Shown: in pieces, positions 37,890 to 47,119 of the stretch | Numbering within the stretch: position 1 is the stretch's first letter | How the letters are laid out: every line of letters starts with the position of its first letter | Source of the DNA: Bradyrhizobium vignae | GTDB taxonomy: Bacteria; Pseudomonadota; Alphaproteobacteria; Rhizobiales; Xanthobacteraceae | Direction: 5' to 3' | Assembly: GCF_004114425.1 (NCBI RefSeq) | Contig: NZ_RDQF01000031.1 | Location: 19,169 to 83,168, forward strand | Length of the DNA stretch: 64,000 nucleotides | Position numbers and translations under genes: made by a program | Notes under the pieces: generated by a model | Database searches by the model: none | Seen by the model: the letters and a program-made list of their open reading frames with translations, nothing else | Told to the model about the DNA's origin: nothing

Positions 37890-38733
37890 TCGAGTGTCGT
37901 TTCCTTTCGGTGCTCCCCCGGCGGCGTGCATTTAACAATATGACCGCGAATTGCTGTAACTGCCGCACAACATGTCTTCGAAAGAAATGGGCCCAATCGC
38001 ACGCTGCGTCAGATTGTGGAGCGCGCAACTTGCCATGCACTGCCTCGACGGAAATGCTGGGGCCTGACACTGGTCGCTTCGCGCAGAGGCGTCCTTGAAC
38101 ACGATTAGTTCGTGATGGCCCGTGACAGAACCGAGATCTTTGGCTCCCTCAGCCGCGAATTAGGGACAGAGCAAGGCCGCGCCAGCATCCCCCCGTGCAT
38201 GCCCGCTATTCAGAGAGTTCGGCAAATGAAAACCGCTGATCGAGGACCCGCCTCGGGCGCTCCAGTTCATTAGTTCGGTAGGAGCCTCGTGCTACCACTT
38301 GCAATCGTGAGCGATGCGGGACGATCCATCACAGGCCCGGATCGCTTTGCTGAGGACCGGTCACAACTCTAGCACAGCTAAACCTCGCCCTCGATCGACA
38401 GATGTGGATGCAGCTGTGCTTGACAAGGCCCTTGCTTGAAGTTGCGCAGTTCGTGCCGAGCCAAGGGTCAGGAGAGGAAACGGTATCGCTTTTGCTGGCG
38501 CCAGCGAGTAATAGCGCGGCTGTCTCGTCTTGTCTCCGACTTGCACTGGATTCCAGGTGACTGGTCTTGGATCACCAGAAGAGCTGCATAAGCGACAGTC
38601 GTCGCGAACGTGCTCGTCTCAGCAGGGGCTGAACATGAAGGAGGGTCACCTCCACCACGCTCAGCCCCGGTATTTTTCCGCCGCATAATGTCCCCACATG
38701 CCAAGCTCGTGTGGCAGTATGGGGTCAAGCGCC
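37890..38733. other. Gene-poor region
   Basis: No supported gene. On the minus strand a TGGCAAGTTGCGCGCT sequence around 38020-38035 has the GG-N10-GC spacing of a sigma-54 site for the barrel gene, but the -12 part is poor and no NifA site was seen. Confidence 0.3.
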
Positions 38734-38961
38734 TTATTGCTCGGTCGACCGCGCCAATTCAGCCCGCAAGCTGCGTATCGCCTCGTTAGCCAGATTCAAA
38801 GTATTCCGTTCGCCGTTCTTTATCGAAGACTCAAGTAAAGTGCACAACCGGCTATGAAGGACCGTCTTGCGATTATGCGCCAGCAACGGATCCGTCTCAA
38901 CAAAGCGCCAGGCCTTATCAAATGCGACGCTCACGATAGCATCTTGCATCTGCTGATCCAT
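38734..38961 (-). CDS. Small hypothetical protein
   Basis: 75 residues from ATG 38961 with GGAGTGTTGAG directly upstream (open frame from 39012). Sequence MDQQMQDAIVSVAFDKAWRF, then VETDPLLAHNRK, is amphipathic and helical with no membrane segment. No family or domain known to me. Codon use and ribosome site suggest a real gene. Confidence 0.6.
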   Translation of the reverse strand: MDQQMQDAIVSVAFDKAWRFVETDPLLAHNRKTVLHSRLCTLLESSIKNGERNTLNLANEAIRSLRAELARSTEQ

Positions 38962-39635
38962 CTCAACACTCCACGACGTCCTGATACAAGGAAAGTACCT
39001 TCGCAAAAGCAAACCGAGCGTCTGTGGCTTGTCCCAGCAAGTAAGACATCAGAGCCGCAGTACACTCGGAGCATCGAGCAGCTCTCGATGCGTCATGAAT
39101 TTACAGATGTTTGTTGAAGTTCCGATGACCCCGAACGTCGTATTGCCAGGCGCGTATTCGAATATTTCTGAAGCGACTGAACGAGCTCGCGTTGTTCGCG
39201 ACGGCTTCGTTGCCAAAGTGATCTTGTTTCTCGGTGTCTGTCGATATTGGGCTATTGTTCCCGCAATCGGAAGATCGGGGCCACGCCAATCGCGACTAAA
39301 GCCGACCATCGATGAAAATGGATCGCTCCGCTCCTTTCGCAGTCTCTAGCTAAGAAGCGTTGTGTGGCGTTTTCCGACCACTGCTTGTTTGCTTTCTGAC
39401 AAGTATCCGCGTGCCGTCGTCCTTTGCTCGACCCAACGTGGCCTCCTGCTCTCGGTGCAGGCTCCAGCTTTCGAGAATGGTGGCGAACAGTTGTGATATG
39501 GAAAGGCCAGCGGAAGCGGCGCGCTTGACGGGACGGTGAGTCATAAACACCAAGTCGTCGATCCCTGGCGCGCACGGCCGTAGCAGCCAGCCCCGCGATG
39601 CGCGCCATCAAACGGAGAGAAAGCCAAACGACATC
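38962..39635. other. Gene-poor region
   Basis: A 67-codon minus-strand frame at 39350-39553 (ATILESWSLHREQEATLGRA) has some protein character but no recognised domain. Otherwise nothing. Confidence 0.3.
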
Positions 39636-40013
39636 TCAGTCCGCTGCTGCACGTGACAGAATTAGTTTCGCGATCTTCAATTGGTTGTCGGGAGTTCGCA
39701 ACACTGCCGGTAATGCCGCCACGGCCTGATCGAAAAGGCGTCCCAAAACCTGAAGGTCTTCTGGGTAGTAAACGCCACGGTCTTGCGACAGTCGCCTCGT
39801 TTTCTGGTCGCCGGCGCGGCCCCCGGTTCTCGTATCGCCGAGCTGGCCGAGCTCAAGTTCCGCCGTAATCATTTGGTTTGTCAGGGCGTTTAGCAGTCGG
39901 ATCGCTTCGAGCTCGTCGCCTTCTTCGCCTATGAGGGCGGCTACGATGTCGAGTTGCAGGTCGATGCGATCCTCGAGGTCCTCTGAGCGTGAATTGGAAG
40001 GGTCAAGTTCCAC
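39636..40013 (-). CDS. Small hypothetical protein, paralogue of the 45354-45563 gene at its C-terminus
   Basis: 125 residues from GTG 40013, chosen because TTTGGAGC lies 7 bp upstream and the frame further up has no protein character. The N-terminal half is acidic and helical (LDLQLDIVAALIGEEGDELE type). The last 48 residues, VYYPEDLQVLGRLFDQAVAA, then LPAVLRTPDNQLKIAKLILS, are clearly related to the 69-residue protein near nolA. Function unknown; the conserved part could be a small helical interaction domain. Confidence 0.65.
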   Translation of the reverse strand: MELDPSNSRSEDLEDRIDLQLDIVAALIGEEGDELEAIRLLNALTNQMITAELELGQLGDTRTGGRAGDQKTRRLSQDRGVYYPEDLQVLGRLFDQAVAALPAVLRTPDNQLKIAKLILSRAAAD

Positions 40014-41051
40014 GGTGTTTGCTCCAAAGTAGTTAAATGCAGGAACCAGGTTGAGTAACGGTTGGGTCGTGCTTTCCCGTTGGCGAGACGGCAGAGGCGG
40101 CGATAGAACGAATGGCTGCTGCACAAGGCAAGGTGTGCACGCACGGTCGCCGGAGGAAGAGGGTGGTAGGCATGTGCCGCTAAAGGACCGCAAAGGCGGT
40201 CGACCAGAGAGCGCGAACCGGCACTTGATCTCGAGCCGGTCCAGCGCGTGGGACAGTGGCAGTGATTCCAGCCGGCGGGGACACCGCTGATGACCGCGAG
40301 TCGAGAAGTGCGACCCGAACTGCTGCGCGATTGCTCGTAACCGGACATAGCGATCCAGACGTAACCGGAGGCTCCCCAGGGCAGAGTGCCATAAAAAGAG
40401 CTTGGCGCTGGACGAAGCTGTTGCTGAAGGCGCTCCGTCAACTGGTCCAGACCGGTCTGCTCATCATACCAGAAAATTATGGCCCAGCACATGCTAGGCA
40501 ACCCAGAAATAACATCCGCTACATACGTCTGTGGTTTCTCTCTGCGTTCGTTGACAGGCGATGCCCGGCCCGACGAGGGTGCGGATGGGCTCCTGGAAGG
40601 TGGGTCCGCTAAGAGACAAGACCAGCAGATCGCGCGTCTCCACCCCTCGTTCCGATGGTGATGTAAGGATTGCTGAGAAGGGATAACCGCGCCGGGATAT
40701 GGTCGAACAGCGCCGGCGCATAGAAGGAGATAGGGTAGCGTCAGTCTGTAGGAAATGGGTGTGGAAGCCGCCTTCCGACGAAGACTGAGGACGCGAGCAG
40801 AGTGAGACTCCACGATTACACGGCGTACAGGGGTGGCCAGTAAGATCGCTAGGCTGGTCTCATCACACCGATCGACATCATTGCCTCGTCCTGGGCGGAG
40901 GATATGCGGCTTGCGCTCAGCGTGGTCAGATAGCTGACCGCACTGCTTTCTTTGAAGGCCGCGGCAGCGTCGGATTGTCGGCGGCGCCTCCCTGGTCAGG
41001 GCAAATAGTCCAGCCCGCATCGTCGTAGAGGCCAATTCGCCTGCCCCAATT
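40014..41051. other. Region of decayed coding sequence
   Basis: The minus strand has a 375-codon open frame (39941-41068) of unlikely composition. In other minus frames around 40640-40740 pieces such as APALFDHIPARLSLLSNPYI appear, suggesting a broken gene with several frameshifts. I cannot name it. Confidence 0.35.
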
Positions 41052-41402
41052 CTATGCAGCGCACGCATTTACCTTGGCCAAGCAGTGTGCGTGAGAGTCG
41101 ATCTTCTTCTTCGAGGCCTTTGGACGACTGAAAAGGCAGGCGCCAGCGCGATGGATTACGCGCCAGACGTTGCGATTGACCATCCGACCGCACTTGCGCG
41201 GCACGTGCGTCGACTCCAAAGATTGATGGGTGTCCTTGGCGATGCAGCCAGGAGCACCTTGAATCGGCCTGCGACTAGGCTGAAAGCAAAAAAGGTCCAT
41301 TGCCCACACGACATTCGTGAAATGTGCTTTCCGGAAACCGGCGATCGACTTATGGGGTATTTGGCTGAAAATGGTAAAATCGAAAGTGTTGATGGGAAGC
41401 AT
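41052..41402 (-). pseudogene. Degenerate transposase fragment, IS3-like
   Basis: The minus-strand frame includes TNVVWAMDLFCFQPSRRPIQ, which recalls the start of the rve catalytic core in IS3-family transposases (NxVWAMDF.. DGRxxR), then loses the pattern; continuing pieces lie in a neighbouring frame at 40996-41193. There is no complete transposase and no inverted repeats were found. Weak call. Confidence 0.35.
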
Positions 41403-41597
41403 CCAGTTCGTGGATCGCGCACGCGCGTAATCTAGGTTTTTCCTGCCGTCTTGCTGCCGTTTATCAACTCGTCCGCGGCCGAACGCTGTTCGTCCGCTTC
41501 GATCTCGCGGGGCTTTGCAATGAGGGGCCGCGATTGCTCAGGGCTCATCCTGCATCTCGGTCTACTTGCCACGCATACGATCCCCCAAATGCAGACA

Positions 41598-42629
41598 TTA
41601 CCAGCCAAAGCTATCGAGGATTTCAGCTTTGATTGCGGTTGCGGTGTGCAGGGAAATCTCCAGCGGAAGGTTTCCGAATGCAAGCTGGCAAAGCAAGTAG
41701 TTGGCACCTGCCACTTCCATCTGCTGAAGAAGGAGCTTTCGGACGGAAGCCGGCGTTCCAACGACGCACAATTCGCTTTCAAGTGCTGCATCGAAGGTCA
41801 GCGGAAGGGCGGGCGGTGTCGGAATGGCGTTAAGCTCATAAAGGAACTTAAAGCTCTCCAGCCATCGCCGATACGCAGTTTCGGCCGCCGCATGAGCGTC
41901 CTGATCAGAATTCGCAATCACGACCATGCGGGCCAGCCCGAGAAATGGCTCGCGGCCATGTGCGGCTGTATTGTGGGCTCGATGGGAGCGGTAGGCGTCC
42001 GTAACGTTCCGGACAACACTGGCGGGGCCTATGCACGCCAGATTGGCGCCATTTGCCGCGGCCCACTGCGCCGTCTCAGCCCGATTGCTTGCGATCCAGA
42101 TAGGCGGATATGGACGTTGATGAGGCCTCAACGTTAAGGGTACTTCGCTCAACTCGAAGTGGCGTCCATGATAAGATAGCGTATGTCCCTTCAGCGCAAT
42201 ATTCAGGATTTCACTGGCTTCCGTATAACGGCTTGGTGCAGCGTCGGCAGTGATGCCGAAATAACCCCATTCAATCGGCTGGGAGCCGCGGCCTATCCCG
42301 ACCTCGAGCCTGCCGCCGCTCAATTGGTCAAGCATGCAGATCTCTTCGAATGCGCGCAATGGATGATAAAGGTTGAGCAACAGGACGAGCGGACCGAAGC
42401 GTAATCGCCGGGTGCGCTGCGCGACGCTCGAAAGAAACAGGTTCGGCGAGGGCCCTCTGCCATGAGGTGTGCAGTGGTGTTCGGCCAGGTGATAAGCGTA
42501 GAAGCCGAGCGAGTCGCAGACCTCGGTCAGCTTGAGACGATCTTCATATTGTCGTGTGGCATCTCGGCCGTCGTCATCCAAATGGTCGAAAACGCCGCAC
42601 GTTAGTCTTGAAGGAAGGCCACTCTTCAC
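41598..42629 (-). CDS. Luciferase-like (LLM class) flavin-dependent oxidoreductase
   Basis: 343 residues starting GTG 42629. Bacterial-luciferase fold features: CGVFDHLDD at the first strand, GFYAYHLAEHHCTPHGRGPS, LRFGPLVLLLNLYHPLRAFE, EEICMLDQLSGGRLEVGIGR, and later AETAQWAAANGANLACIGPA. The family uses FMNH2 or F420 with oxygen to oxidise organic substrates. It lies 280 bp from the small membrane ORF and binding-protein gene on the same strand and may belong with them. Substrate unknown. Confidence 0.88.
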   Translation of the reverse strand: MKSGLPSRLTCGVFDHLDDDGRDATRQYEDRLKLTEVCDSLGFYAYHLAEHHCTPHGRGPSPNLFLSSVAQRTRRLRFGPLVLLLNLYHPLRAFEEICMLDQLSGGRLEVGIGRGSQPIEWGYFGITADAAPSRYTEASEILNIALKGHTLSYHGRHFELSEVPLTLRPHQRPYPPIWIASNRAETAQWAAANGANLACIGPASVVRNVTDAYRSHRAHNTAAHGREPFLGLARMVVIANSDQDAHAAAETAYRRWLESFKFLYELNAIPTPPALPLTFDAALESELCVVGTPASVRKLLLQQMEVAGANYLLCQLAFGNLPLEISLHTATAIKAEILDSFGW

Positions 42630-42912
42630 TCGATCAATCTCCGATTACGGTCAGATGGAGGGTCCCGGTGCTTCGTGCCGTTGCGCTCAAAGAGGCCTGG
42701 TTTGTCATTTAAGCCGGTCAGGCCGCTTCTCTTTGGGTGCGTGGATCTGGGCTTGCACCATGTGAGTGGGTCACGAGAATGCGTAATGCGGTCGGCCGCA
42801 CCCTTGATCGAAATTCGCGAACGCCGGAACGGCGAGCATTTGCTCGAGGAGAAGCATCGTTGGGCGCGTCAGAGGTCCTGTGCCTGCGAGCCAGATCAGC
42901 TCGGCACGGCTA

Positions 42913-43062
42913 CTATTTGTCTATCATTGGACGTAGCGTCTCCGTCAGGTCGACATCCGGTAGCTCGGCGAGCGCTGCGACGAACGCGAGAAACGCTCCG
43001 AAGGCTGCAAGTATAAGAGAGCTTGCGAGTATCGCTGTTCCTACGACCTGAGTGCGTCTCAT
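42913..43062 (-). CDS. 49-residue single-pass membrane protein
   Basis: ATG 43062 with GAAGTGAAGGA directly upstream. The product begins MRRTQVVGTAILASSLILAA, continues FGAFLAFVAALAELPDVDLT and ends PMIDK. Residues about 6-32 form a transmembrane helix with positively charged N-terminus and an acidic tail. It begins 40 bp after the stop of the binding-protein gene and is on the same strand, so it could be in one operon. No family known; its hydrophobic pattern and ribosome site argue that it is real. Confidence 0.5.
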   Translation of the reverse strand: MRRTQVVGTAILASSLILAAFGAFLAFVAALAELPDVDLTETLRPMIDK

Positions 43063-43102
43063 AATCCTTCACTTCGGTTTTGGGAGACGGCGTTGATGCC
43101 AA

Positions 43103-44215
43103 TCAGTTCTGCTCGACAGTTTCAACACGGCCGTCTCGCCAGCGGTAAACCAGAAAACCAGGAGCCGCATTGTCTCCCTTTGCATCGAACCGGACTGGGC
43201 CAATGACGGTATCGATCGGCCGTGAACGAAGTGCGTTGGCCACGCGTGCAGCATTGAAAGAGCCGGTCCGGTTCACCGCCTCAGCCCATGCTTGCACGGC
43301 TGCATAGGCGTAAAGCGTATAGCCTTCGGCAGACAGGTTGGACGCTTTGAGTTCGGCCACCACGCCGGCCGCATTGGCATTCGCGGCCGGGTCCGGCATG
43401 AAGGTAAACAACGAGCCTGTTCCAGCGCTGCCAGTAATGGCCCAGAATTCAGAGGTCATCAACGGATCGTTCGCCATGACGATGAGCTCCGCTCTTGCTT
43501 CCGACGCCTGGCGTACAAACAATCCGATTTCGGTATGATAGCCGCCGATATAGGCGACGCGCACCCGATCCTTCTTCATTCTTGAGACCAGCGCCCTGTA
43601 ATCTTTTTCACCGGCGACATAGCTCTGCCGAATGACTTTTTCGCCGAATTTGCGAAGCTGTGCTTCGACCACGTCGGCGATACCTTTGCCTGCGGTGCTT
43701 TTGTCGTCGAGCACCGCGATCTTGTCGTTAGGGTAGTTCCGGTGAATGTACTCAGCGGCAACGGTGCCCTGTTGATCGTCGCGGCCGCAGATCCGAAAGA
43801 CAGTGTCAAGGCCCCGTTCTGTTAGCTGAGGATTTGACGAGCCTGGTGACACCTGAATGATGCCTGCTTCGGCGTAGATCTCGGAGGCCGGGATCGACGA
43901 AGAAGAACAAAAATGGCCAACGACCAGCCGGACCCGCTCTGTTGTGAGCTTATTAGCGACCGCGACAGCTTGCTTCGGGTCGCAAGCGTCGTCAGCGACT
44001 CTCAATATCACCTTGGTGTCGAGAAGTAGGCCAGAAGCGTTCAACGCCTCGACCGCCGCAGCTGCACCATCGCGCATTTGCGCGCCGAACGCAGCACTGC
44101 TTCCGCTCATTGGGCCAGCCACGGCAATATTTATGTCGGAGCCGCGCGCAACCGAGGCGAGGGCGCACAAGAGAAGCGCAGCACTCGCAGCAAAAGCCCA
44201 ACGTCCATTTAACAT
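43103..44215 (-). CDS. Periplasmic Leu/Ile/Val-type substrate-binding protein
   Basis: 370 residues with GGGAGCTCTACA before the ATG and a signal peptide MLNGRWAFAASAALLLCALA cleaved near RGS. The type 1 periplasmic binding fold shows INIAVAGPMSGSSAAFGAQM, LVVGHFCSSSSIPASEIYAE and TEIGLFVRQASEARAELIVM. Such proteins deliver branched-chain or other amino acids to a LIV-type ABC transporter, but no permease or ATPase gene is near. It may be an orphan receptor working with a transporter elsewhere. Confidence 0.9.
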   Translation of the reverse strand: MLNGRWAFAASAALLLCALASVARGSDINIAVAGPMSGSSAAFGAQMRDGAAAAVEALNASGLLLDTKVILRVADDACDPKQAVAVANKLTTERVRLVVGHFCSSSSIPASEIYAEAGIIQVSPGSSNPQLTERGLDTVFRICGRDDQQGTVAAEYIHRNYPNDKIAVLDDKSTAGKGIADVVEAQLRKFGEKVIRQSYVAGEKDYRALVSRMKKDRVRVAYIGGYHTEIGLFVRQASEARAELIVMANDPLMTSEFWAITGSAGTGSLFTFMPDPAANANAAGVVAELKASNLSAEGYTLYAYAAVQAWAEAVNRTGSFNAARVANALRSRPIDTVIGPVRFDAKGDNAAPGFLVYRWRDGRVETVEQN

Positions 44216-44518
44216 TGTAGAGCTCCCAATGGTGACCTGGAGTTGAACCGCCAGCAGCTGTGGTCAGACGTGTCTACACCTTCAGGCTGTCTGCCAAGCG
44301 CAGCTTGCGTTGGTCGGCCAGATTGCGACCACGGTAGAACTTACAATTTGACGTTAGGTGCGTTTCAAGGCCGTTTTGAAAGGAGCCTCGATGGTGCGTC
44401 AGCGAGCGCGGATCGACGAGGTCACGACGGCTGTCCGGTTGAGGCCATCAAACTGTCGGCTCCCTCAGAGCCGACGAGCGCTTATCGGCAATGCCGTGCG
44501 GAGCCGGCCATGAGGGCG
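44216..44518. other. Intergenic region between the binding-protein gene and nolA
   Basis: Holds the promoter of the binding-protein gene, not recognisable. No ORF supported. Confidence 0.3.
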
Positions 44519-45232
44519 TCAGTACGGCTGATCCTCCAACCCGCCAAGGGCGAGATCGAGATATTGCATGAGGCAGGGATCCCAACCAGCCAGGCTACGG
44601 GGGGCGCTTAATCGTGCAAGGACCTTCAGGATCATCGAAACGCGCGTATCGGCGCCGGCGATTTCGCTGATCAGCAAGCGTGCTGCAACTGCGACAGCCT
44701 TGGCCCGCTCCCCGCAAGGATGCTCGCCCCGATCCATACAATCACGCAAGTCGTCGCGGATCCGCCGCCACCGCTCCTCGCGATCTGCAGCTAACTTGCA
44801 GGTGCATCGGGAGGTCTGACTGGGCGTCTCGACCCGCGACATGGCATTGAGGGTGGCAGGCAGCTCATCCACACTTACCTGGATTTCACTGTCGATGGTC
44901 ATGTTGCGCAAGCGATCTCGCAACAGAGTTGCTCGAGCGACTTGAAGTTCTATCCGCTGTAGATGCTTGCGCAGAAGATCGGGGAGTGAGGTCGTGCCCT
45001 CCATAGCTTTACGGATCTCAATAAGGGAGAAGCCAAGCTCACGTAACGCCCGAATCTGGTGAACCCGTTGCATGCTTTCGCGGTCGTACATCCGGTGGCC
45101 GCCGTCGGTACGCTCTGAAGCTGCTAGGAGCCCAGTGTGTTCATAATGATGCAGCGTGCGTACCGTTACTCCGGTCGCCTCTGCAAGTTCGCCAATGCGC
45201 CATCGACGCCTTCGTGGTGTAGCTTTGCTCAT
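44519..45232 (-). CDS. nolA: NolA, MerR-family nodulation regulator
   Basis: 237 residues from ATG 45232; a frame begins at TTG 45247, but MSKATPRRRRWRIGELAEAT matches the start known for Bradyrhizobium NolA. MerR HTH: WRIGELAEATGVTVRTLHHY, EHTGLLAASERTDGGHRMYD, then RALRELGFSLIEIRKAM and a dimerisation coiled coil. In B. japonicum NolA controls host-specific nodulation and induces nodD2, giving population-density repression of nod genes; it is made in three forms from alternative starts. Internal Met codons (for example at MEGTTSL and MTIDSEIQ) could serve the shorter forms here. A MerR-type promoter lies directly upstream (45248-45278). Confidence 0.93.
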   Translation of the reverse strand: MSKATPRRRRWRIGELAEATGVTVRTLHHYEHTGLLAASERTDGGHRMYDRESMQRVHQIRALRELGFSLIEIRKAMEGTTSLPDLLRKHLQRIELQVARATLLRDRLRNMTIDSEIQVSVDELPATLNAMSRVETPSQTSRCTCKLAADREERWRRIRDDLRDCMDRGEHPCGERAKAVAVAARLLISEIAGADTRVSMILKVLARLSAPRSLAGWDPCLMQYLDLALGGLEDQPY

Positions 45233-45247
45233 GTTGCTCAATTTCAA

Positions 45248-45278
45248 AGCCTACAACCTGACGTCACGTGTGATTCAA
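45248..45278 (-). promoter_or_regulatory. MerR-type promoter with 19-bp spacer at nolA (copy A)
   Basis: Minus strand: -35 TTGAAT (45278-45273), 19-bp spacer CACACGTGACGTCAGGTTG, -10 TAGGCT (45253-45248). The flanks ACTTGA..TCAGGT form an imperfect dyad across the spacer, as for MerR-family operators. The start codon at 45232 would lie about 8 nt after the expected transcription start. Fits autoregulation by NolA. Confidence 0.7.
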
Positions 45279-45353
45279 GTAATTTCAAAGCTCTCGCTGG
45301 ATCGTCTTTCATTCCAGCGCGAGAGTGGTGACTATCCTCAGAATGGCGTGGGA

Positions 45354-45563
45354 TCAACCCTGGGGGGAAATGGTGATCAACAAGTTCGTCAAGCATGCCA
45401 GTTGAGTCTGGCCAGCCGCTGTACGCTCCAGGATGAGCTTGGCGATTGCTGTGCGATTTTCCGGACTTTGCATGGACGGGGGTAGCGCGGTGACCACACT
45501 ATCATAAAGGCGTCCCAGGATGGAAAGCTCTTCCGGATCGAACACGCCGCTGCATTGCTCCAA
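45354..45563 (-). CDS. Small hypothetical protein upstream of nolA, paralogue of 39636-40013
   Basis: 69 residues starting on TTG 45563, with AAAGGAG 7 bp upstream and an in-frame stop just before, which leaves no other start. The core VFDPEELSILGRLYDSVVTA, then LPPSMQSPENRTAIAKLILE, is the same small domain as in the 39636-40013 protein. No known function. It is transcribed towards nolA but lies upstream of the nolA promoter. Confidence 0.6.
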   Translation of the reverse strand: MEQCSGVFDPEELSILGRLYDSVVTALPPSMQSPENRTAIAKLILERTAAGQTQLACLTNLLITISPQG

Positions 45564-46147
45564 CGGTCAGCTCCTTTGCTTGTCATTGTCGTTGCAGCGC
45601 ACGTCGTCAAGACGTTTGGCTGCGATAGGGCCAAAAGAAGTCAGACCCGCGGCGGCGAGCGACGAAGATGCGATGTGCTCACAGGTGATGCGACAGGGCA
45701 ACACGCGAGCGCGATCCCTGCTTCGACAGCGGGAGTGATCGCGGCCATGTGCATGATCGATGACCGGCACGCTCACGGTGCGTGATGGTACGACTGCGAG
45801 GAAGCCGAAGCGTCTCCGCTCATCGGAGCCCCTACCGATTCGGAGAGTTGACGAGAGCAGCCCATGGCCCTTTCTGCTGTGTCGAGGCGGGTGCGGCCGG
45901 CGGCCCGGTGCCACGTACGTCGTCTCTAAGCAAGCCAATAGTCCGAGCCGCCCCTCGCGCGTTGAGCCGATTGCCAACGTGCGAAAGACCTACAGAACTC
46001 ATCATGCTAGGCGTGCGCTGCGACAATCTTTATGGAGCGATCATGAATTCGAGCGAGGCGAGCCTAAATTGTCTGATCCGAGACATTCGTTGGGATATGA
46101 AGTTCGCAGACCTTGCGAACGTCCTCACGAACAAACGGCGAGGCAGA
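45564..46147. other. Intergenic region downstream of nodD2
   Basis: Only short, low-quality frames. Nothing supported. Confidence 0.35.
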
Positions 46148-47119
46148 TCATGCGAAACCTCCGGCAGCATCTGCTCCTTCCGAAGCGCAGATGATGGAGG
46201 GCGCTTCTCCAGTCGACATGCGGGTAGCTTCCTGCAACAATATCTCTCGCATCCACACGCTTTCCGGGTCGCTATGGTGAAGCACGGGCCATTGGACCGC
46301 CTCAGTGAAGGCGGGGAATGGCTGCGGGAGCTCCGCAATGCAAAGGGGCATCGTCCTTTGGAAATGCTTTACGAGCCCTAATGGCATCGTCCCTATGCGG
46401 TTCGTGCCTACCAGCAGGGGCGGGATCATGCTGAAGCTCTGCACAAGAATGTCGATGCGCCGATTGAGGCCGAGATCGAGTAAAAAGGATTCATCGACCG
46501 GCGTCTTGCGCGCACCTTCGATCTTAACCGCCACGTGGCGCATCGACATATACCGGTCGAATGTAAGACGCCGCAGCAGTTTGCTATTGGTGCGGCAACC
46601 TACGCAGACGAGCCTCTCCTCGAATAGGGCTGCTCTGGGGTGCGCGCTAGACATGAATAATTCCGGCAAGATAACAAAATCGACTTCACAGCGGCGGAGA
46701 AGTTCATCGTGCTCACCAGTGGCCGCCACCAGTTCGAAGCTGACGGCGGGGGCTTCGCGCGCGACGCGCTCCACGACATTTCGAAAGAATACGACTGTTA
46801 TAAAATCAGAAAGCCCGATCCTGAACCGCCGGTTCAATCGAGCTGGGTCGAACACGTCCCGCGCGATAATTGAGAGCTCAATGTGCGTTAGAGCCTCCCG
46901 CACAGGGGCTGCAAGTCCTTCCGCGCGTGAGGTCGGGACAAGTTCCCGCCCCCTCATTCCAAATAGCTCATCGCGGAAGTATGAACGAAGTCGGGCAACG
47001 GCTGCGCTCATGGCAGGCTGACTAAGGTTAATCTTGCGTGCCGCTGCGCTGAGGTTGCGCTCGGTCATTAGAGCATCCAGCGCGACGAGAAGATTTAGAT
47101 CCAGACCTTTGAAACGCAT
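46148..47119 (-). CDS. nodD2: NodD2, LysR-family nodulation regulator
   Basis: 323 residues. The HTH is MRFKGLDLNLLVALDALMTE, then RNLSAAARKINLSQPAMSAA; the inducer-binding part has RRFRIGLSDFITVVFFRNVV and FVILPELFMSSAHPRAALFE. About 70 percent of positions match the second copy at 47750-48694 by eye, with a longer, unrelated tail (EAPSIICASEGADAAGGFA). It is the copy nearer nolA and further from the nod box, as nodD2 is in Bradyrhizobium, where it acts as a repressor of nod genes and is induced through NolA. Assignment of the number is by position. Confidence 0.9.
   Translation of the reverse strand: MRFKGLDLNLLVALDALMTERNLSAAARKINLSQPAMSAAVARLRSYFRDELFGMRGRELVPTSRAEGLAAPVREALTHIELSIIARDVFDPARLNRRFRIGLSDFITVVFFRNVVERVAREAPAVSFELVAATGEHDELLRRCEVDFVILPELFMSSAHPRAALFEERLVCVGCRTNSKLLRRLTFDRYMSMRHVAVKIEGARKTPVDESFLLDLGLNRRIDILVQSFSMIPPLLVGTNRIGTMPLGLVKHFQRTMPLCIAELPQPFPAFTEAVQWPVLHHSDPESVWMREILLQEATRMSTGEAPSIICASEGADAAGGFA

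Noticed and set aside
38020..38035. Sigma-54-like site upstream of the outer-membrane barrel gene
   Set aside because: GG-N10-GC spacing fits but the -12 sequence is poor and no NifA site was seen.
39941..41068. Minus-strand open frame of 375 codons
   Set aside because: Overlaps a better-supported small gene and has unlikely composition; pieces in other frames suggest decayed sequence.
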